From contig NZ_JACYXZ010000003.1 of assembly GCF_014842875.1 (NCBI RefSeq), forward strand, positions 310,001 through 374,000: a stretch of DNA of 64,000 nucleotides, written 5' to 3'. The stretch comes from Nocardioides donggukensis (GTDB lineage Bacteria > Actinomycetota > Actinomycetes > Propionibacteriales > Nocardioidaceae). The first letter of the stretch is position 1. Each line of letters starts with the position of its first letter. Shown one piece after another: positions 22,747-31,358 of this stretch. The translations under genes and the position numbers were made by a program. Below the pieces are notes generated by a model that saw only the letters and a program-made list of their open reading frames with translations, was not told the origin of the DNA and ran no database searches.

Positions 22747-24561
22747 GTGGAGAGATCGGCACAGGAACCGGTGCGGCTGCCGGACCAGGAGGAGGTGGCC
22801 GAGAGCCGGGTCCGCTTCCTCACCGCGGACACCGACGCCCCCCGGGCGGTCAGGGACCCGATCCTGGCCTCCTGGCAGCGGTCCCACGAGTTCCACGTCG
22901 CGGCCGACAACATCCGCCTGCCCTACCTCGGCGACCCCGAGCAGGACACCTGGTTCAGCCGCAGTGCGGCGCCGGTGCTCCGCACCCTGAGCGAGCAGCT
23001 GAAGGGCCAGTCGGTCAGCGTGATCCTCACCGACCAGAGCGGGCTGGTGCTCGAGCGGCTGACCGGTGACGGCGACCTCGAGCGACACCTCGACCAGGTG
23101 CTCCTGGCGCCGGGCTTCAGCTACAGCGAGGAGTTCGTCGGGACCAACGGCATCGGCACCGCGCTCGAGATGGGCGGCCCGGCCCACGTGTTCGGGCACG
23201 AGCACTATGCCGAGCACCTGGAGGACCTCGCCTGCGCCGGAGTGCCGATCCACCACCCGATCTCCGGTCGGCTGGTCGGGGCGGTGGACCTCACCTGCTG
23301 GCGCAAGGACGCCGGCGCCCTGCTGCTGACCCTGGCGAAGACCACGGCCGAGCAGATCCGGCAGGCGATGCTGGCCAACGCCGGCGCCAGCCAGATCGCG
23401 CTCTTCCAGGAGTACCTGCGCACCTGCCACCGACGCAGCGACGTCGTGTTCGCGCTCAGCAACGACGTGGTCATGCTCAACGACCACGCGCGCACGCTGC
23501 TCGACCCGGCCGACCAGGCCACCCTGCTCGCCCAGGCCACGGAGGCGAGCTCGTCCCCGGTCGCGGGCCGGGACAGCGTGTTCGACGTGGAGCTGTCCTC
23601 AGGCCGCTCCGTGCGCCTGCACTGCCGACCCGTCGGGGCCGGCGACCGACCGGACGGCGTCGTCGCCCACCTGAGCCTGGACCCCGAGTCGCCCCGGTCC
23701 CGGACGCGGGTCCCCGCCCCCCGGATGTCGCTGCCGGGTCTGGTCGGCACGGCACCGGTCTGGCGGCACGCCTGCGAGGAGGTCGAGCGGGCACTCCGGT
23801 CCGGCGACTGGGTCGCCCTCGAGGGCGAGCCGGGGGTCGGCAAGACGGCCCTGCTCCGGGCGGTGCAGCTGCGCCGGCAGCCGGTCGGTCGGCTCACCGA
23901 GCTGGATGCCGCGTCGGCCGCCACGGTCCCCGGCTGGCTGGCGGGTGTCCGGGATGCGGCGAACGATGCGGACGTGCTGGTCCTGCGGCACGTCGACGAC
24001 CTCCGCCCGGCGCTGCTGCGCGGCGTGCTCTCGGCCCTGCACGCGGCCTCCGGTCCTCGGGCGGGACGCGGCCCGCTGTGGGTGGCCATGACGATGCGGG
24101 CGGCCCCCGACGTGGGCGACCTGCAGGACCTGCTGCGCCTGTTCCCGACCACGGTCGAGGTGCCGCCCCTGCGGCTGCACCTGGAGGACCTGCAGCTGCT
24201 GGTGCCGTTCTTCCTCGCCCGGCTCGGGCGGGGCGGGAACCTCGTCTGCTCGCACGAGGCGATGCGACTGCTGATGCGGATGGCCTGGCCGGGCAACGTG
24301 GGACAGGTGCACGAGCTGCTGCGCGACATCGTGCGGCACCGGCGGACCGGCTCGATCGCGCCCGAGGACCTCCCGCCCGAGGCACACACGGTCAGCCGCC
24401 GGGTGCTCACCTCACTGGAGTCGATGGAGCGCGACGCGATCGTCCGCTCGCTCGCCGACGCCCACGGCAACAAGGCCAGGGCGGCGCAGGCCCTGGGCAT
24501 GTCCCGGGCCACGATCTACCGCAAGATCCACGACTACGGGATCGTCGCCCCGGCCCGGTGA
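22747..24561 (+). CDS. mimR: GAF/AAA/Fis transcriptional activator of the monooxygenase locus (MimR-like)
   Basis: 604 aa from a GTG at 22747. Domain order: an N-terminal GAF-type sensor (about 50-200; EEFVGTNGIGTALE, HVFGHEHYAEHLEDLACAG), an AAA+-like domain with Walker A GEPGVGKTALL (about 360) and a degenerate Walker B (DVLVLRHVDDL), then a C-terminal Fis-type HTH (GNKARAAQALGMSRATIYRKI). The GAFTGA loop needed to contact sigma-54 is missing, fitting actinobacteria, which lack RpoN. Orthologues activate propane/mim operons in response to substrate or product. The start was chosen because the conserved VRFLTAD block then begins near residue 18, as I recall for MimR; an in-frame GTG at 22693 is an alternative. 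Confidence 0.9.
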   Translation: MERSAQEPVRLPDQEEVAESRVRFLTADTDAPRAVRDPILASWQRSHEFHVAADNIRLPYLGDPEQDTWFSRSAAPVLRTLSEQLKGQSVSVILTDQSGLVLERLTGDGDLERHLDQVLLAPGFSYSEEFVGTNGIGTALEMGGPAHVFGHEHYAEHLEDLACAGVPIHHPISGRLVGAVDLTCWRKDAGALLLTLAKTTAEQIRQAMLANAGASQIALFQEYLRTCHRRSDVVFALSNDVVMLNDHARTLLDPADQATLLAQATEASSSPVAGRDSVFDVELSSGRSVRLHCRPVGAGDRPDGVVAHLSLDPESPRSRTRVPAPRMSLPGLVGTAPVWRHACEEVERALRSGDWVALEGEPGVGKTALLRAVQLRRQPVGRLTELDAASAATVPGWLAGVRDAANDADVLVLRHVDDLRPALLRGVLSALHAASGPRAGRGPLWVAMTMRAAPDVGDLQDLLRLFPTTVEVPPLRLHLEDLQLLVPFFLARLGRGGNLVCSHEAMRLLMRMAWPGNVGQVHELLRDIVRHRRTGSIAPEDLPPEAHTVSRRVLTSLESMERDAIVRSLADAHGNKARAAQALGMSRATIYRKIHDYGIVAPAR

Positions 24562-24577
24562 GGGCCGACGTCCACTC

Positions 24578-24620
24578 GTCTCAGAATGAGACGTGAGACC
24601 GCCGGGGACGTCCGTAGCCT
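24578..24620 (+). promoter_or_regulatory. Palindromic operator copy 3 and promoter of small membrane gene
   Basis: Palindrome GTCTCA-GAA-TGAGAC at 24578-24592, centre 24585, lies just after the activator stop. TAGCCT at 24615-24620 begins 30 bp from the centre and ends 6 nt before the GTG of the downstream gene, so that transcript is probably leaderless. The spacing equals that at prmA. Confidence 0.68.
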
Positions 24621-24626
24621 CGTCGT

Positions 24627-24845
24627 GTGGAGACCACTCCCGGCATCGCCGTGTCCCTGCTCCAGGCGGGCGCCCTGGTGGGGATGCTGGTGCTCGTGCA
24701 GGTCTACGCGGTGCGGCACCTGCCGGCCGAGAGCATCCCCCAGGCGCTCCGCTCCCGCGTGGAGCTGTCCAACCGGCTCCGCCCGTGGCTGCTGCTCGCG
24801 GTGGTCCTGATGGCCGCCGCCGGCGTGCTGCTGCACCTGGGCTGA
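24627..24845 (+). CDS. Small two-helix membrane protein of the monooxygenase regulon
   Basis: 72 aa with two membrane helices (GIAVSLLQAGALVGMLVLVQVYAV and WLLLAVVLMAAAGVLLHL) joined by a basic loop (QALRSRVELSNRLRP). I do not recognise a family. The GTG start fits a leaderless transcript from TAGCCT at 24615-24620. The upstream 15-bp palindrome ties it to the prm promoters, so it may act in substrate uptake, tolerance or membrane association, but this is inference. Convergent with dapC. Confidence 0.65.
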   Translation: METTPGIAVSLLQAGALVGMLVLVQVYAVRHLPAESIPQALRSRVELSNRLRPWLLLAVVLMAAAGVLLHLG

Positions 24846-24870
24846 AGGGCGCCGGCGCCGCCGAGTGGGG

Positions 24871-25995
24871 TCAGTCGGCGAGCCGGGCGACCGCCGTGGC
24901 GATCCGCTCGTCGGTGGCGGTGAACGCGACCCGCACGTGCTCGTGGCCGGCCGCACCGTAGAAGGCGCCGGGGGCGACCAGGATGCCCCGGTCCGCCAGC
25001 CGGGCGACCGTCTCCCAGCAGTCCTCCCCGCCGGTCGCCCACAGGTAGAGCGACGCCTCCGAGTGGTCGATCCGGAGACCGGCCCCCTCGAGCGCGGTGC
25101 GCAGCATGGCCCGGCGCTCGGCGTACCGGCCGTGCTGCTCGGCCACGTGCGCGTCGTCGTCCAGCGCGGCGACCATCGCCCGTTGCTGCGGGCCGGGCAT
25201 CTGAAGGCCGAGGTTCTTGCGCACCGCGAGCAGCTCTCCGACCAGCTCCCGGTCGCCGGCCACGAACCCGCAGCGGTAGCCGGCCAGGTTGGAGCGCTTC
25301 GACAGCGAGTGGACGGCCAGCAGCCCCTCGTGGCTGCCTCCGCAGACGTCGGGGTGCAGCACGCTCGTCGGTCGCCCCTCCCACGCGCACTCGAGGTAGC
25401 ACTCGTCGGAGACCAGGACCGTGCCGCGGTCGCGGCACCACTCCACGACCTTGCGCAGGTGCTCCACGGGAAGCACCCGACCGGTGGGGTTCGCGGGCGA
25501 GTTCAGCCAGAGCAGCCGGGGCACCTCGGGGCCCAGGGCCGTCAGCGAGTCCGTCGCCACCGACCGGGCGCCGGCCAGCGCCGCCCCGACCTCGTAGGTC
25601 GGGTAGGCCAGCTCCGGGTGGACGACCAGGTCACCGGGGCCGACCCCGAGGTGCACCGCCAGCGAGCCGATCAGCTCCTTGGAGCCGATCACCGGCAGCA
25701 CCTGGTCGAGCTCCAGCCCGGTCACGCCGAACCGCCGCGCCAGCCAGTCGAGCGCCGCCTGCCGGGTCTCGACCCGACCGACCGTCATCGGGTAGCCGGG
25801 GCTGTCCGCGGCGGCGGCCAGCGCCTCCTGCACGACCTGCGGGGTCGGGTCGACCGGCGTGCCGACCGAGAGGTCGACGATGCCGCCGCTGTGCGCGCGG
25901 GCCCGCTCGGCGTACTCGGTCAGGCGGTCCCACGGGAAGTCCGGGAGCCGGGCCGAGACCCGGGTGCCCGTGGCCCCGCGACCTCGGGGGTCCAC
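24871..25995 (-). CDS. dapC: Succinyldiaminopimelate transaminase
   Basis: 374 aa, fold-type I PLP aminotransferase. The PLP lysine is in HSLSKRSNLAGYRCGF, and the actinobacterial DapC N-terminus LPDFPWDRLTEYAERAR is present, with substrate-pocket motif SVGTPVDPTP. It makes N-succinyl-LL-diaminopimelate from the keto form using glutamate, the step between DapD and DapE. The start is a GTG placed 8 nt after the ferredoxin stop, a gene pairing that is common in actinobacteria. Cytosolic. Confidence 0.92.
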   Translation of the reverse strand: MDPRGRGATGTRVSARLPDFPWDRLTEYAERARAHSGGIVDLSVGTPVDPTPQVVQEALAAAADSPGYPMTVGRVETRQAALDWLARRFGVTGLELDQVLPVIGSKELIGSLAVHLGVGPGDLVVHPELAYPTYEVGAALAGARSVATDSLTALGPEVPRLLWLNSPANPTGRVLPVEHLRKVVEWCRDRGTVLVSDECYLECAWEGRPTSVLHPDVCGGSHEGLLAVHSLSKRSNLAGYRCGFVAGDRELVGELLAVRKNLGLQMPGPQQRAMVAALDDDAHVAEQHGRYAERRAMLRTALEGAGLRIDHSEASLYLWATGGEDCWETVARLADRGILVAPGAFYGAAGHEHVRVAFTATDERIATAVARLAD

Positions 25996-26003
25996 CTGGG
26001 GGC

Positions 26004-26330
26004 TCAGGAGTCCTGGTTCTGCGGCTCGAGCGCGGCGATGAACGGGTGGTCCTTGTCGATCTCACCCATCTTCGCGGCGCCACCGGGCGAGCCCAGGTCG
26101 TTGAAGAAGTCCACGTTGGCGGTGTAGTACTCCTTCCACTCCTCCGGGGTGTCGTCCTCGTAGAAGATCGCCTCGACCGGGCAGACCGGCTCGCAGGCAC
26201 CGCAGTCGACGCACTCGTCGGGGTGGATGTAGAGCATCCGCTTGCCCTCGTAGATGCAGTCGACCGGACACTCGTCGACGCAGGCACGGTCCTTGAGGTC
26301 GACGCACGGCTGGGCGATGACGTAGGTCAC
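26004..26330 (-). CDS. fdxA: Seven-iron ferredoxin
   Basis: 108 aa from a GTG with AGGAGG 7 nt upstream. The N-terminal half carries Cys9, Cys17, Cys21 and Cys25 and then Cys40, Cys43, Cys46 and Cys50 in CVDCGACEPVCPVEAI, the pattern of 3Fe-4S plus 4Fe-4S ferredoxins of the mycobacterial FdxA/FdxC type. The C-terminal tail (KMGEIDKDHPFIAALEPQ) is the usual extension. It is an electron carrier in the cytosol and probably shares a transcript with dapC. Confidence 0.94.
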   Translation of the reverse strand: MTYVIAQPCVDLKDRACVDECPVDCIYEGKRMLYIHPDECVDCGACEPVCPVEAIFYEDDTPEEWKEYYTANVDFFNDLGSPGGAAKMGEIDKDHPFIAALEPQNQDS

Positions 26331-26388
26331 CAGGTCCTCCTGAAGGGCGGGCGGAACGGGGGTACCCCACCAGCCTAGTATCCCCCGC

Positions 26389-27402
26389 ATGGATTCCGGC
26401 GGCGACTCCCGCGGAGTGGGCAGGCACCTGCTCGGGCCCCACGTCGTGGGCCTGCGGATCGTGGTCCGCCGGGTGCTGCGCGGCGAGACCGGGCCGAGCG
26501 GCGGACCGGCCCTCACCGACGTCCTCGGCACCTGTGTGTCGTGGTCGGACGGGGAGTGCGTGGTGGCTCCGGAGGAGGGCGCCCCGGTGCGGATCGCGGT
26601 CGGCGACATCGTCTCGGGCAAGCCGGTGCCGCCGCGCCCGTCGGTGCGCGTCCGGGTCTCGGCAGCGGAGGCGGAGGCGCACGTCGCCGACCTCTGGCCG
26701 CACCTCGAGCAGCAGCCCCTCGGGGGATGGACCCTGCGCTCCGACCCGGCCCCGGTGGGCCGCCTGCGGCGGCGCGCGAACTCGTGCCTAGCGATGGGCG
26801 AGCCGGGCCTCGACCTCGATGAGGCGCAGACCCGGATCCGCGAGTGGTACGCCGACCGGTCCCGGCCGGCGCTGGCCCAGGTGGAGCTCGGCTCGGAGGT
26901 GGAGCGGGCCTTCGTCGAGGCCGGGTGGGCACCGCTCGGTGACGGCGACGCCCACTTCCTGCTCGGCTCGCTGGCCCGGACCCGCCGGACGCTTTCCGCC
27001 CGCCGCGCGCGCCCGGACGCCGTCGCCGGACAGGCGCAACCCGGTCGGGCGCAACCCGGGCAGGCGCAGCCCGAGCGGTTCGCCGAGCCGGGTGGGGTCC
27101 GGGTCGTGGTCCCCGGCGGGCCGGACGCGGGGCCGGACGCGGGGCGGGACACCGGCGAGGCGTCGGGTCGCGCCTCCTGCGGCGGCGACTGGCTGGGGCT
27201 GCACGGCCTGCACGTCGACCCGGCGGTGCGCCGCCGGGGGCTGGGGCTGGCCGTGATCGACGAGCTGCTGGAGTGGGGCGCCGAGCAGGGGGCCACGACC
27301 GTGTGGCTGCACGTGGAGACCGACAACGCACCGGCGATCGCGCTCTACGACTCGCTCGGCCTGAGCACGCACCACACGTGCCGCTACCTCGCAGCGCGAT
27401 GA
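26389..27402 (+). CDS. GNAT-family N-acetyltransferase with N-terminal extension
   Basis: 337 aa. The C-terminal GNAT domain is clear: the acetyl-CoA loop region LHGLHVDPAVRRRGLGLAVIDELLEW and the closing ETDNAPAIALYDSLGL. The first 90 residues form a small beta-rich domain (HVVGLRIVVRRVLRGETG) found with such acetyltransferases. A low-complexity linker with AQPGRAQPGQAQPE and PDAGPDAGRD repeats (about 210-260) interrupts the GNAT fold and is probably disordered. Substrate unknown. TAGTAT at 26376-26381, 7 nt before the ATG, suggests a leaderless transcript divergent from the ferredoxin gene. Confidence 0.82.
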   Translation: MDSGGDSRGVGRHLLGPHVVGLRIVVRRVLRGETGPSGGPALTDVLGTCVSWSDGECVVAPEEGAPVRIAVGDIVSGKPVPPRPSVRVRVSAAEAEAHVADLWPHLEQQPLGGWTLRSDPAPVGRLRRRANSCLAMGEPGLDLDEAQTRIREWYADRSRPALAQVELGSEVERAFVEAGWAPLGDGDAHFLLGSLARTRRTLSARRARPDAVAGQAQPGRAQPGQAQPERFAEPGGVRVVVPGGPDAGPDAGRDTGEASGRASCGGDWLGLHGLHVDPAVRRRGLGLAVIDELLEWGAEQGATTVWLHVETDNAPAIALYDSLGLSTHHTCRYLAAR

Positions 27403-27549
27403 ATCCGGCGGCCGCGGCGGGTCTGACCTCGTGCCGCACCGCTCGACCGGGGGCCCGACCGGAAATGGACGGGCGCCCTGTCGGTGCCGGCGAGTAGCGT
27501 TCGCACCAGACATCCGGCGGGCCCGACCCGCCGACGAGAAGGGGAGCAG

Positions 27550-28527
27550 ATGAGGGACGACCAGCCTGCCGTGGCGGCGTACGACCTGGTGAAGCGGTTC
27601 GGCGACACCGTGGCCGTCGATGGGGTGAGCTTCAGCCAGCCGCGCGGGTCGGTGCTCGGCCTGCTGGGGCCCAACGGCGCCGGCAAGACCACGACGGTGC
27701 GGATGCTGGCCACGCTGACCACCCCCACCAGCGGCACCGGCACCGTCGCCGGGCACGACATCGTGACCGGCGGGGAGGGGGTGCGCCGGAGCATGGGCCT
27801 GACCGGCCAGGCGGCGACCGTCGACGAGCTGCTGACCGGCCGGGAGAACATCTGGCTCATCGGCAGCCTCTACGGCCTGGACCGGCAGACGGTGGCCCGC
27901 AAGTCCGACGAGCTGCTGGAGCGGTTCTCGCTCTCCGACGCCGGCAACCGGGTGGTGAAGACCTACTCCGGGGGCATGCGCCGCCGGTTGGACCTCGCCG
28001 TGAGCCTGATCGCCGCTCCCCCGGTGCTGTTCCTCGACGAGCCCACCACCGGGCTCGACCCGCGCAGTCGCGTCGAGCTGTGGGAGGTGCTGCGGGACCT
28101 GGTCCGCGAGGGCACGACGCTGCTGCTCACCACGCAGTACCTCGAGGAGGCCGACCAGCTCGCCGACAACATCGTCGTGATCGACAAGGGCCGGATCATC
28201 GCCGAGGGCACCCCCCTGCAGCTCAAGGAGCAGGCCGGCGCGGCCAGCGTCGTGCTGACCGTCTCCCACGCCGAGGACCTGCCGGAGGCGGAGCGGCTCC
28301 TGCGGGAGTGCTCGCCGGAGGTGCACGTCGACGTCGGCGCGCGGCAGCTGACCGGCCAGGCCGACGGGCTGGCCGACATGACCCGGGTCGCGGCCCGGTT
28401 CGACGAGAGTCGCATCGTCCTCGACGACATCGGCCTGCAGCGGCCGAGCCTCGACGACGTGTTCCTGCACCTCACCGGGCACCGTGCCGAGGTCGAGGAC
28501 CCCGAGACCGAGGAGGAGGCGTCATGA
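27550..28527 (+). CDS. ABC exporter ATP-binding protein (DrrA-like)
   Basis: 325 aa. Walker A GPNGAGKTTTVRML (about 41-54), signature YSGGMRRRLDLAVSL, Walker B PPVLFLDEPTTGLDP and the C-terminal daunorubicin-resistance extension (GLQRPSLDDVFLHLTGH) identify an ABC-2 type export ATPase. It works with the permease encoded immediately downstream, whose ATG overlaps its stop. The ATG at 27550 has AGGGGAG upstream; a -10-like TAGCGT lies about 50 nt before it. The substrate (drug, lipid or pigment) cannot be told from sequence. Confidence 0.92.
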   Translation: MRDDQPAVAAYDLVKRFGDTVAVDGVSFSQPRGSVLGLLGPNGAGKTTTVRMLATLTTPTSGTGTVAGHDIVTGGEGVRRSMGLTGQAATVDELLTGRENIWLIGSLYGLDRQTVARKSDELLERFSLSDAGNRVVKTYSGGMRRRLDLAVSLIAAPPVLFLDEPTTGLDPRSRVELWEVLRDLVREGTTLLLTTQYLEEADQLADNIVVIDKGRIIAEGTPLQLKEQAGAASVVLTVSHAEDLPEAERLLRECSPEVHVDVGARQLTGQADGLADMTRVAARFDESRIVLDDIGLQRPSLDDVFLHLTGHRAEVEDPETEEEAS

Positions 28528-29372
28528 CCGCCCTCGACCATGCGCGCACCGGGAGCGACGCCACCGAGCGCCCGCGGCGCAGCTCCCTGCTGGGCCAGTC
28601 CCTGGTGATCGTGCGCCGCAACCTGATCCACATCAAGCGGATGCCGGAGATGCTGCTCGACGTCACCATCCAGCCGGTGATGTTCGTGCTGCTGTTCGCG
28701 TTCGTCTTCGGTGGTGCGATCGGCACCGCCGCCCCCGGCGGCTACCGGGAGTGGCTGCTGCCCGGGATCATGGCCCAGACGATCGCGTTCTCCTCGTTCA
28801 TCGTCGCCGTCGGGCTGACCAGCGACCTCGAGAAGGGGATCGTGGACCGGCTCCGGTCCCTGCCGATCTCACGGGCGGCGGTGCTGGTCGGCCGCAGCCT
28901 CTCCAGCCTGATCCACTCCAGCATCGGGATCGTGGTGATGTCGGTGACCGGACTCGCCGTCGGCTGGCGGATCCGCGGCGGCGTCGCCGACGCGGTGCTG
29001 GCCTACGGGCTGCTCGTGCTGTTCGGCTTCACGATGATCTGGTTCGGCATCCTGGTGGGCTCGGCCATGCGCTCGGTCGAGGCGGTCAACGGGCTGATGT
29101 TCACGACGATGTTCCCGATCACGTTCGTGGCCAACACCTTCGCGCCCACCGAGGCGATGCCGCGCTGGCTCCAGGTGGTCGCCGAGTGGAACCCGATCTC
29201 CTCGCTGGTGCAGGCGACCCGCGAGCTCTGGGGCAACGTCCCGCCGGCCGGCCCCGACGCGGCGTTCCCCCTCCAGCACCCGGTGCTGATGACGGTCGTC
29301 TGGTCGGTGGTGCTGACCGCGGCCATCGCACCCCTGGCGATCCGCACGTTCGTGCGCAGGACCGAGGGCTGA
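28524..29372 (+). CDS. ABC-2 type exporter permease (DrrB-like)
   Basis: 282 aa with six predicted membrane helices (starting PVMFVLLFAFVFGGAIG) and the ABC-2 signature VEAVNGLMFTTMFPITFVANTFAPTEAMPRWLQ. An N-terminal cytosolic helix (LVIVRRNLIHIKRMPEMLLDV) is the coupling region. Start overlaps the ATPase stop by 4 nt. Together they form one exporter across the cytoplasmic membrane. Confidence 0.92.
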   Translation: MTALDHARTGSDATERPRRSSLLGQSLVIVRRNLIHIKRMPEMLLDVTIQPVMFVLLFAFVFGGAIGTAAPGGYREWLLPGIMAQTIAFSSFIVAVGLTSDLEKGIVDRLRSLPISRAAVLVGRSLSSLIHSSIGIVVMSVTGLAVGWRIRGGVADAVLAYGLLVLFGFTMIWFGILVGSAMRSVEAVNGLMFTTMFPITFVANTFAPTEAMPRWLQVVAEWNPISSLVQATRELWGNVPPAGPDAAFPLQHPVLMTVVWSVVLTAAIAPLAIRTFVRRTEG

Positions 29373-29380
29373 GGCGCGAC

Positions 29381-30205
29381 TCACCCGTAGTCCGACCCGA
29401 GCGGAGCGGTTCCGGCGGCCCGGGCCACCTCGTCCGGGACCCTGGTCACGCTGACCAGCTCCTCGCGGCCGGCGCCGCCGGAGACCCCGAACACCAGGAC
29501 CGGGCCGACGTCGGGGGCGTAGAGCTTGTACTCCAGCACGTCCGGCTCGATCGTGATCGTGTCCTTGGTCAGCACCACGTCCTCGTAGTGCCCGGCCCGG
29601 GTGTCGGCCATCTCCTCGGTGCTCAGCACCTCGCCGTTGTCCTCGGCCTCGCCGGCGTAGTACTCCTGACGGTAGGCCTGCCCGACCTCCGGCTCGGCCG
29701 GCATGATCACGCCCGGCAGCGCGCCGTCGACCCCGGCCTCGAACGACCCGCCGCGGGTGGTGATCTCGCCGCCCTCGAACTCGGCGGTGTCCTCCCCGAG
29801 GTACCAGACCGTGCCGTCGCGGTCCTGGGCGTACCAGTCCAGGGTGTCCTCGATCAGCTCACCGTCCAGCGTCACGCTGTCTCGGACCACGCGGGCGGTG
29901 ACACCGTTCGCGATCTTCCTCGTCTCGCTCGAGACGGTCACCACGACCACCTGCTCCTCGCCGTCCTCGCCGAGCTCGCGGTAGGTCCACCGGGTGCCCG
30001 GCTCCATGGGCCAGTAGCGGTTGGTGATGTCGGCGGTGAAGTCGCCCGGGTCGAGCTCGACCGGGTCGCTGGACTGCGGAAGGCCCGCGGCGCTCGCCGC
30101 CGGCTCCCCGCCGGCCACCTCTCGGGGCGTCTGGTCGCCACCGCACGCGGCCAGCGGCACCAGCAGCCCGGCGACCACGGCGACCCCACCAGCCCTGCAC
30201 AGCAT
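29381..30205 (-). CDS. Secreted lipoprotein, unknown function
   Basis: 274 aa with a signal peptide and lipobox (LLVPLAAC, lipidated Cys near residue 21). The mature part is acidic with repeated beta strands (TRWTYRELGEDGEEQVVVVTV; GTVWYLGEDTAEFEGG). Its start overlaps the stop of the PepSY gene, so the two are co-expressed. Position opposite a two-component system suggests an envelope-stress or metal-related role, but I cannot name the family. Confidence 0.8.
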   Translation of the reverse strand: MLCRAGGVAVVAGLLVPLAACGGDQTPREVAGGEPAASAAGLPQSSDPVELDPGDFTADITNRYWPMEPGTRWTYRELGEDGEEQVVVVTVSSETRKIANGVTARVVRDSVTLDGELIEDTLDWYAQDRDGTVWYLGEDTAEFEGGEITTRGGSFEAGVDGALPGVIMPAEPEVGQAYRQEYYAGEAEDNGEVLSTEEMADTRAGHYEDVVLTKDTITIEPDVLEYKLYAPDVGPVLVFGVSGGAGREELVSVTRVPDEVARAAGTAPLGSDYG

Positions 30206-30540
30206 CAGTCGCCGCCGGACTCGTCGTCGGCCTCCGTGCCGACGACCTGGAAGGACTCGTCCAGCTGGACGTCCACCTGGCTCCCGTCCTCGAGGGTGAC
30301 CTCCACCTCGTAGTAGCTCTCCTCGTCCTCGACCTCGGTGCCGGTGACCCGGCCCTCCCCGGTCTCGGCCAGTGCCTCCCGCTCGGCCTCCTGCAGTGCC
30401 GGGCCGGTGATCTCCCGGTCGCCGGCGTCGTCGTCCCCGCCGCTGCCCGCCACGGCGGCACCGCCGACGCCGACGGCCACCGCCACCACGGCCCCGACCA
30501 GGACCCCCGCCCTGCGCTTGCTCAGGTGCATCTCCATCAC
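30205..30540 (-). CDS. PepSY-domain protein
   Basis: 111 aa. An N-terminal signal or membrane segment (AGVLVGAVVAVAVGVGGAAVAG) is followed by a PepSY-like domain (ALQEAEREALAETGEGRVTGTEVEDEESYYEVEVTLEDGSQVDVQLDESFQVVG). PepSY domains are thought to inhibit proteases or sense envelope conditions. Translationally coupled to the lipoprotein gene and divergent from the response-regulator gene, which probably controls it through the shared 137-nt intergenic region. Confidence 0.85.
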   Translation of the reverse strand: MMEMHLSKRRAGVLVGAVVAVAVGVGGAAVAGSGGDDDAGDREITGPALQEAEREALAETGEGRVTGTEVEDEESYYEVEVTLEDGSQVDVQLDESFQVVGTEADDESGGD

Positions 30541-30677
30541 GTCCTCCTTCGTCGTCCGACCCGAGGCTCCTCAGGTCCCGGGTCCGACGCTAGGACGACG
30601 ACATGAGCCGGTGATGAGGCCGGACCGGGGTCCGCGGAGCTCATCGCCGACTCATCCGCTGTCCCTAGCATGGGTGG

Positions 30678-31358
30678 GTGCACGTACTCGTCGTGGAGGA
30701 CGAAGCGAAGCTCGCGCAGCTGCTGCGGCGCGGGCTGACCGAGCGCGGCGACGTCGTGGAGGTGGTCGGCTCCGGGGCCGACGCCGTGGCCCTGGCGGCG
30801 GCGGCCGACTTCGACGTCGTGCTGCTCGACGTGATGCTCCCCGACCTCGACGGCTTCGAGACCTGCCGACGGCTCCGGGCCCGGGGGGTCTGGGCACCGG
30901 TGCTGATGCTGACCGCCCGGACCGCCACCGAGGACCGGATCGCCGGTCTGGACGCCGGGGCCGACGACTACCTCGGCAAGCCGTTCTCGTTCGAGGAGCT
31001 GCTGGCCCGGATGCGGGCCCTGACCCGGCGGGTCCAGGTGGAGCGGCCCGCAGTGCTCACCGCCGGCGACCTGCGCCTCGACCCGGCCAGCCACCGGGTC
31101 TGGCGCGGTCAGGAGGAGATCGCCCTGTCCACCCGCGAGCTCACGCTGCTGGAGACCTTCATGCGCCGGCCCGGACAGGTCCTGAGCCGCAGCCAGCTGC
31201 TCGAGCACGCCTGGGACTCCGCCTACGAGCCGGGCTCCAACGTGGTGGACGTGTACGTGCGCTACCTGCGCGAGAAGATCGACCGCCCCTTCGGCCGGAC
31301 CTCGCTCGAGACGGTCCGTGGCGCCGGGTACCGGTTCACGGCCGGCGCCGATGGCTAG
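30678..31358 (+). CDS. OmpR-family response regulator
   Basis: 226 aa. Receiver domain with the phosphorylation Asp51 (VVLLDVMLPDLDG), acidic pair VVEDEA and conserved Lys in LGKPFSFEELLAR; C-terminal winged helix (STRELTLLETFMRRPGQVLSRSQLLEHAWD). TAGCAT at 30666-30671 ends 6 nt before the GTG start, pointing to a leaderless transcript. Partner kinase follows with an 8-nt overlap. Likely targets include the divergent PepSY/lipoprotein operon. Confidence 0.94.
   Translation: MHVLVVEDEAKLAQLLRRGLTERGDVVEVVGSGADAVALAAAADFDVVLLDVMLPDLDGFETCRRLRARGVWAPVLMLTARTATEDRIAGLDAGADDYLGKPFSFEELLARMRALTRRVQVERPAVLTAGDLRLDPASHRVWRGQEEIALSTRELTLLETFMRRPGQVLSRSQLLEHAWDSAYEPGSNVVDVYVRYLREKIDRPFGRTSLETVRGAGYRFTAGADG

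Noticed and set aside
22718..22990. ATG-started frame overlapping the start of the activator
   Set aside because: Out of frame with the GAF domain and of shadow composition; the activator frame starting at GTG 22747 carries all the motifs.
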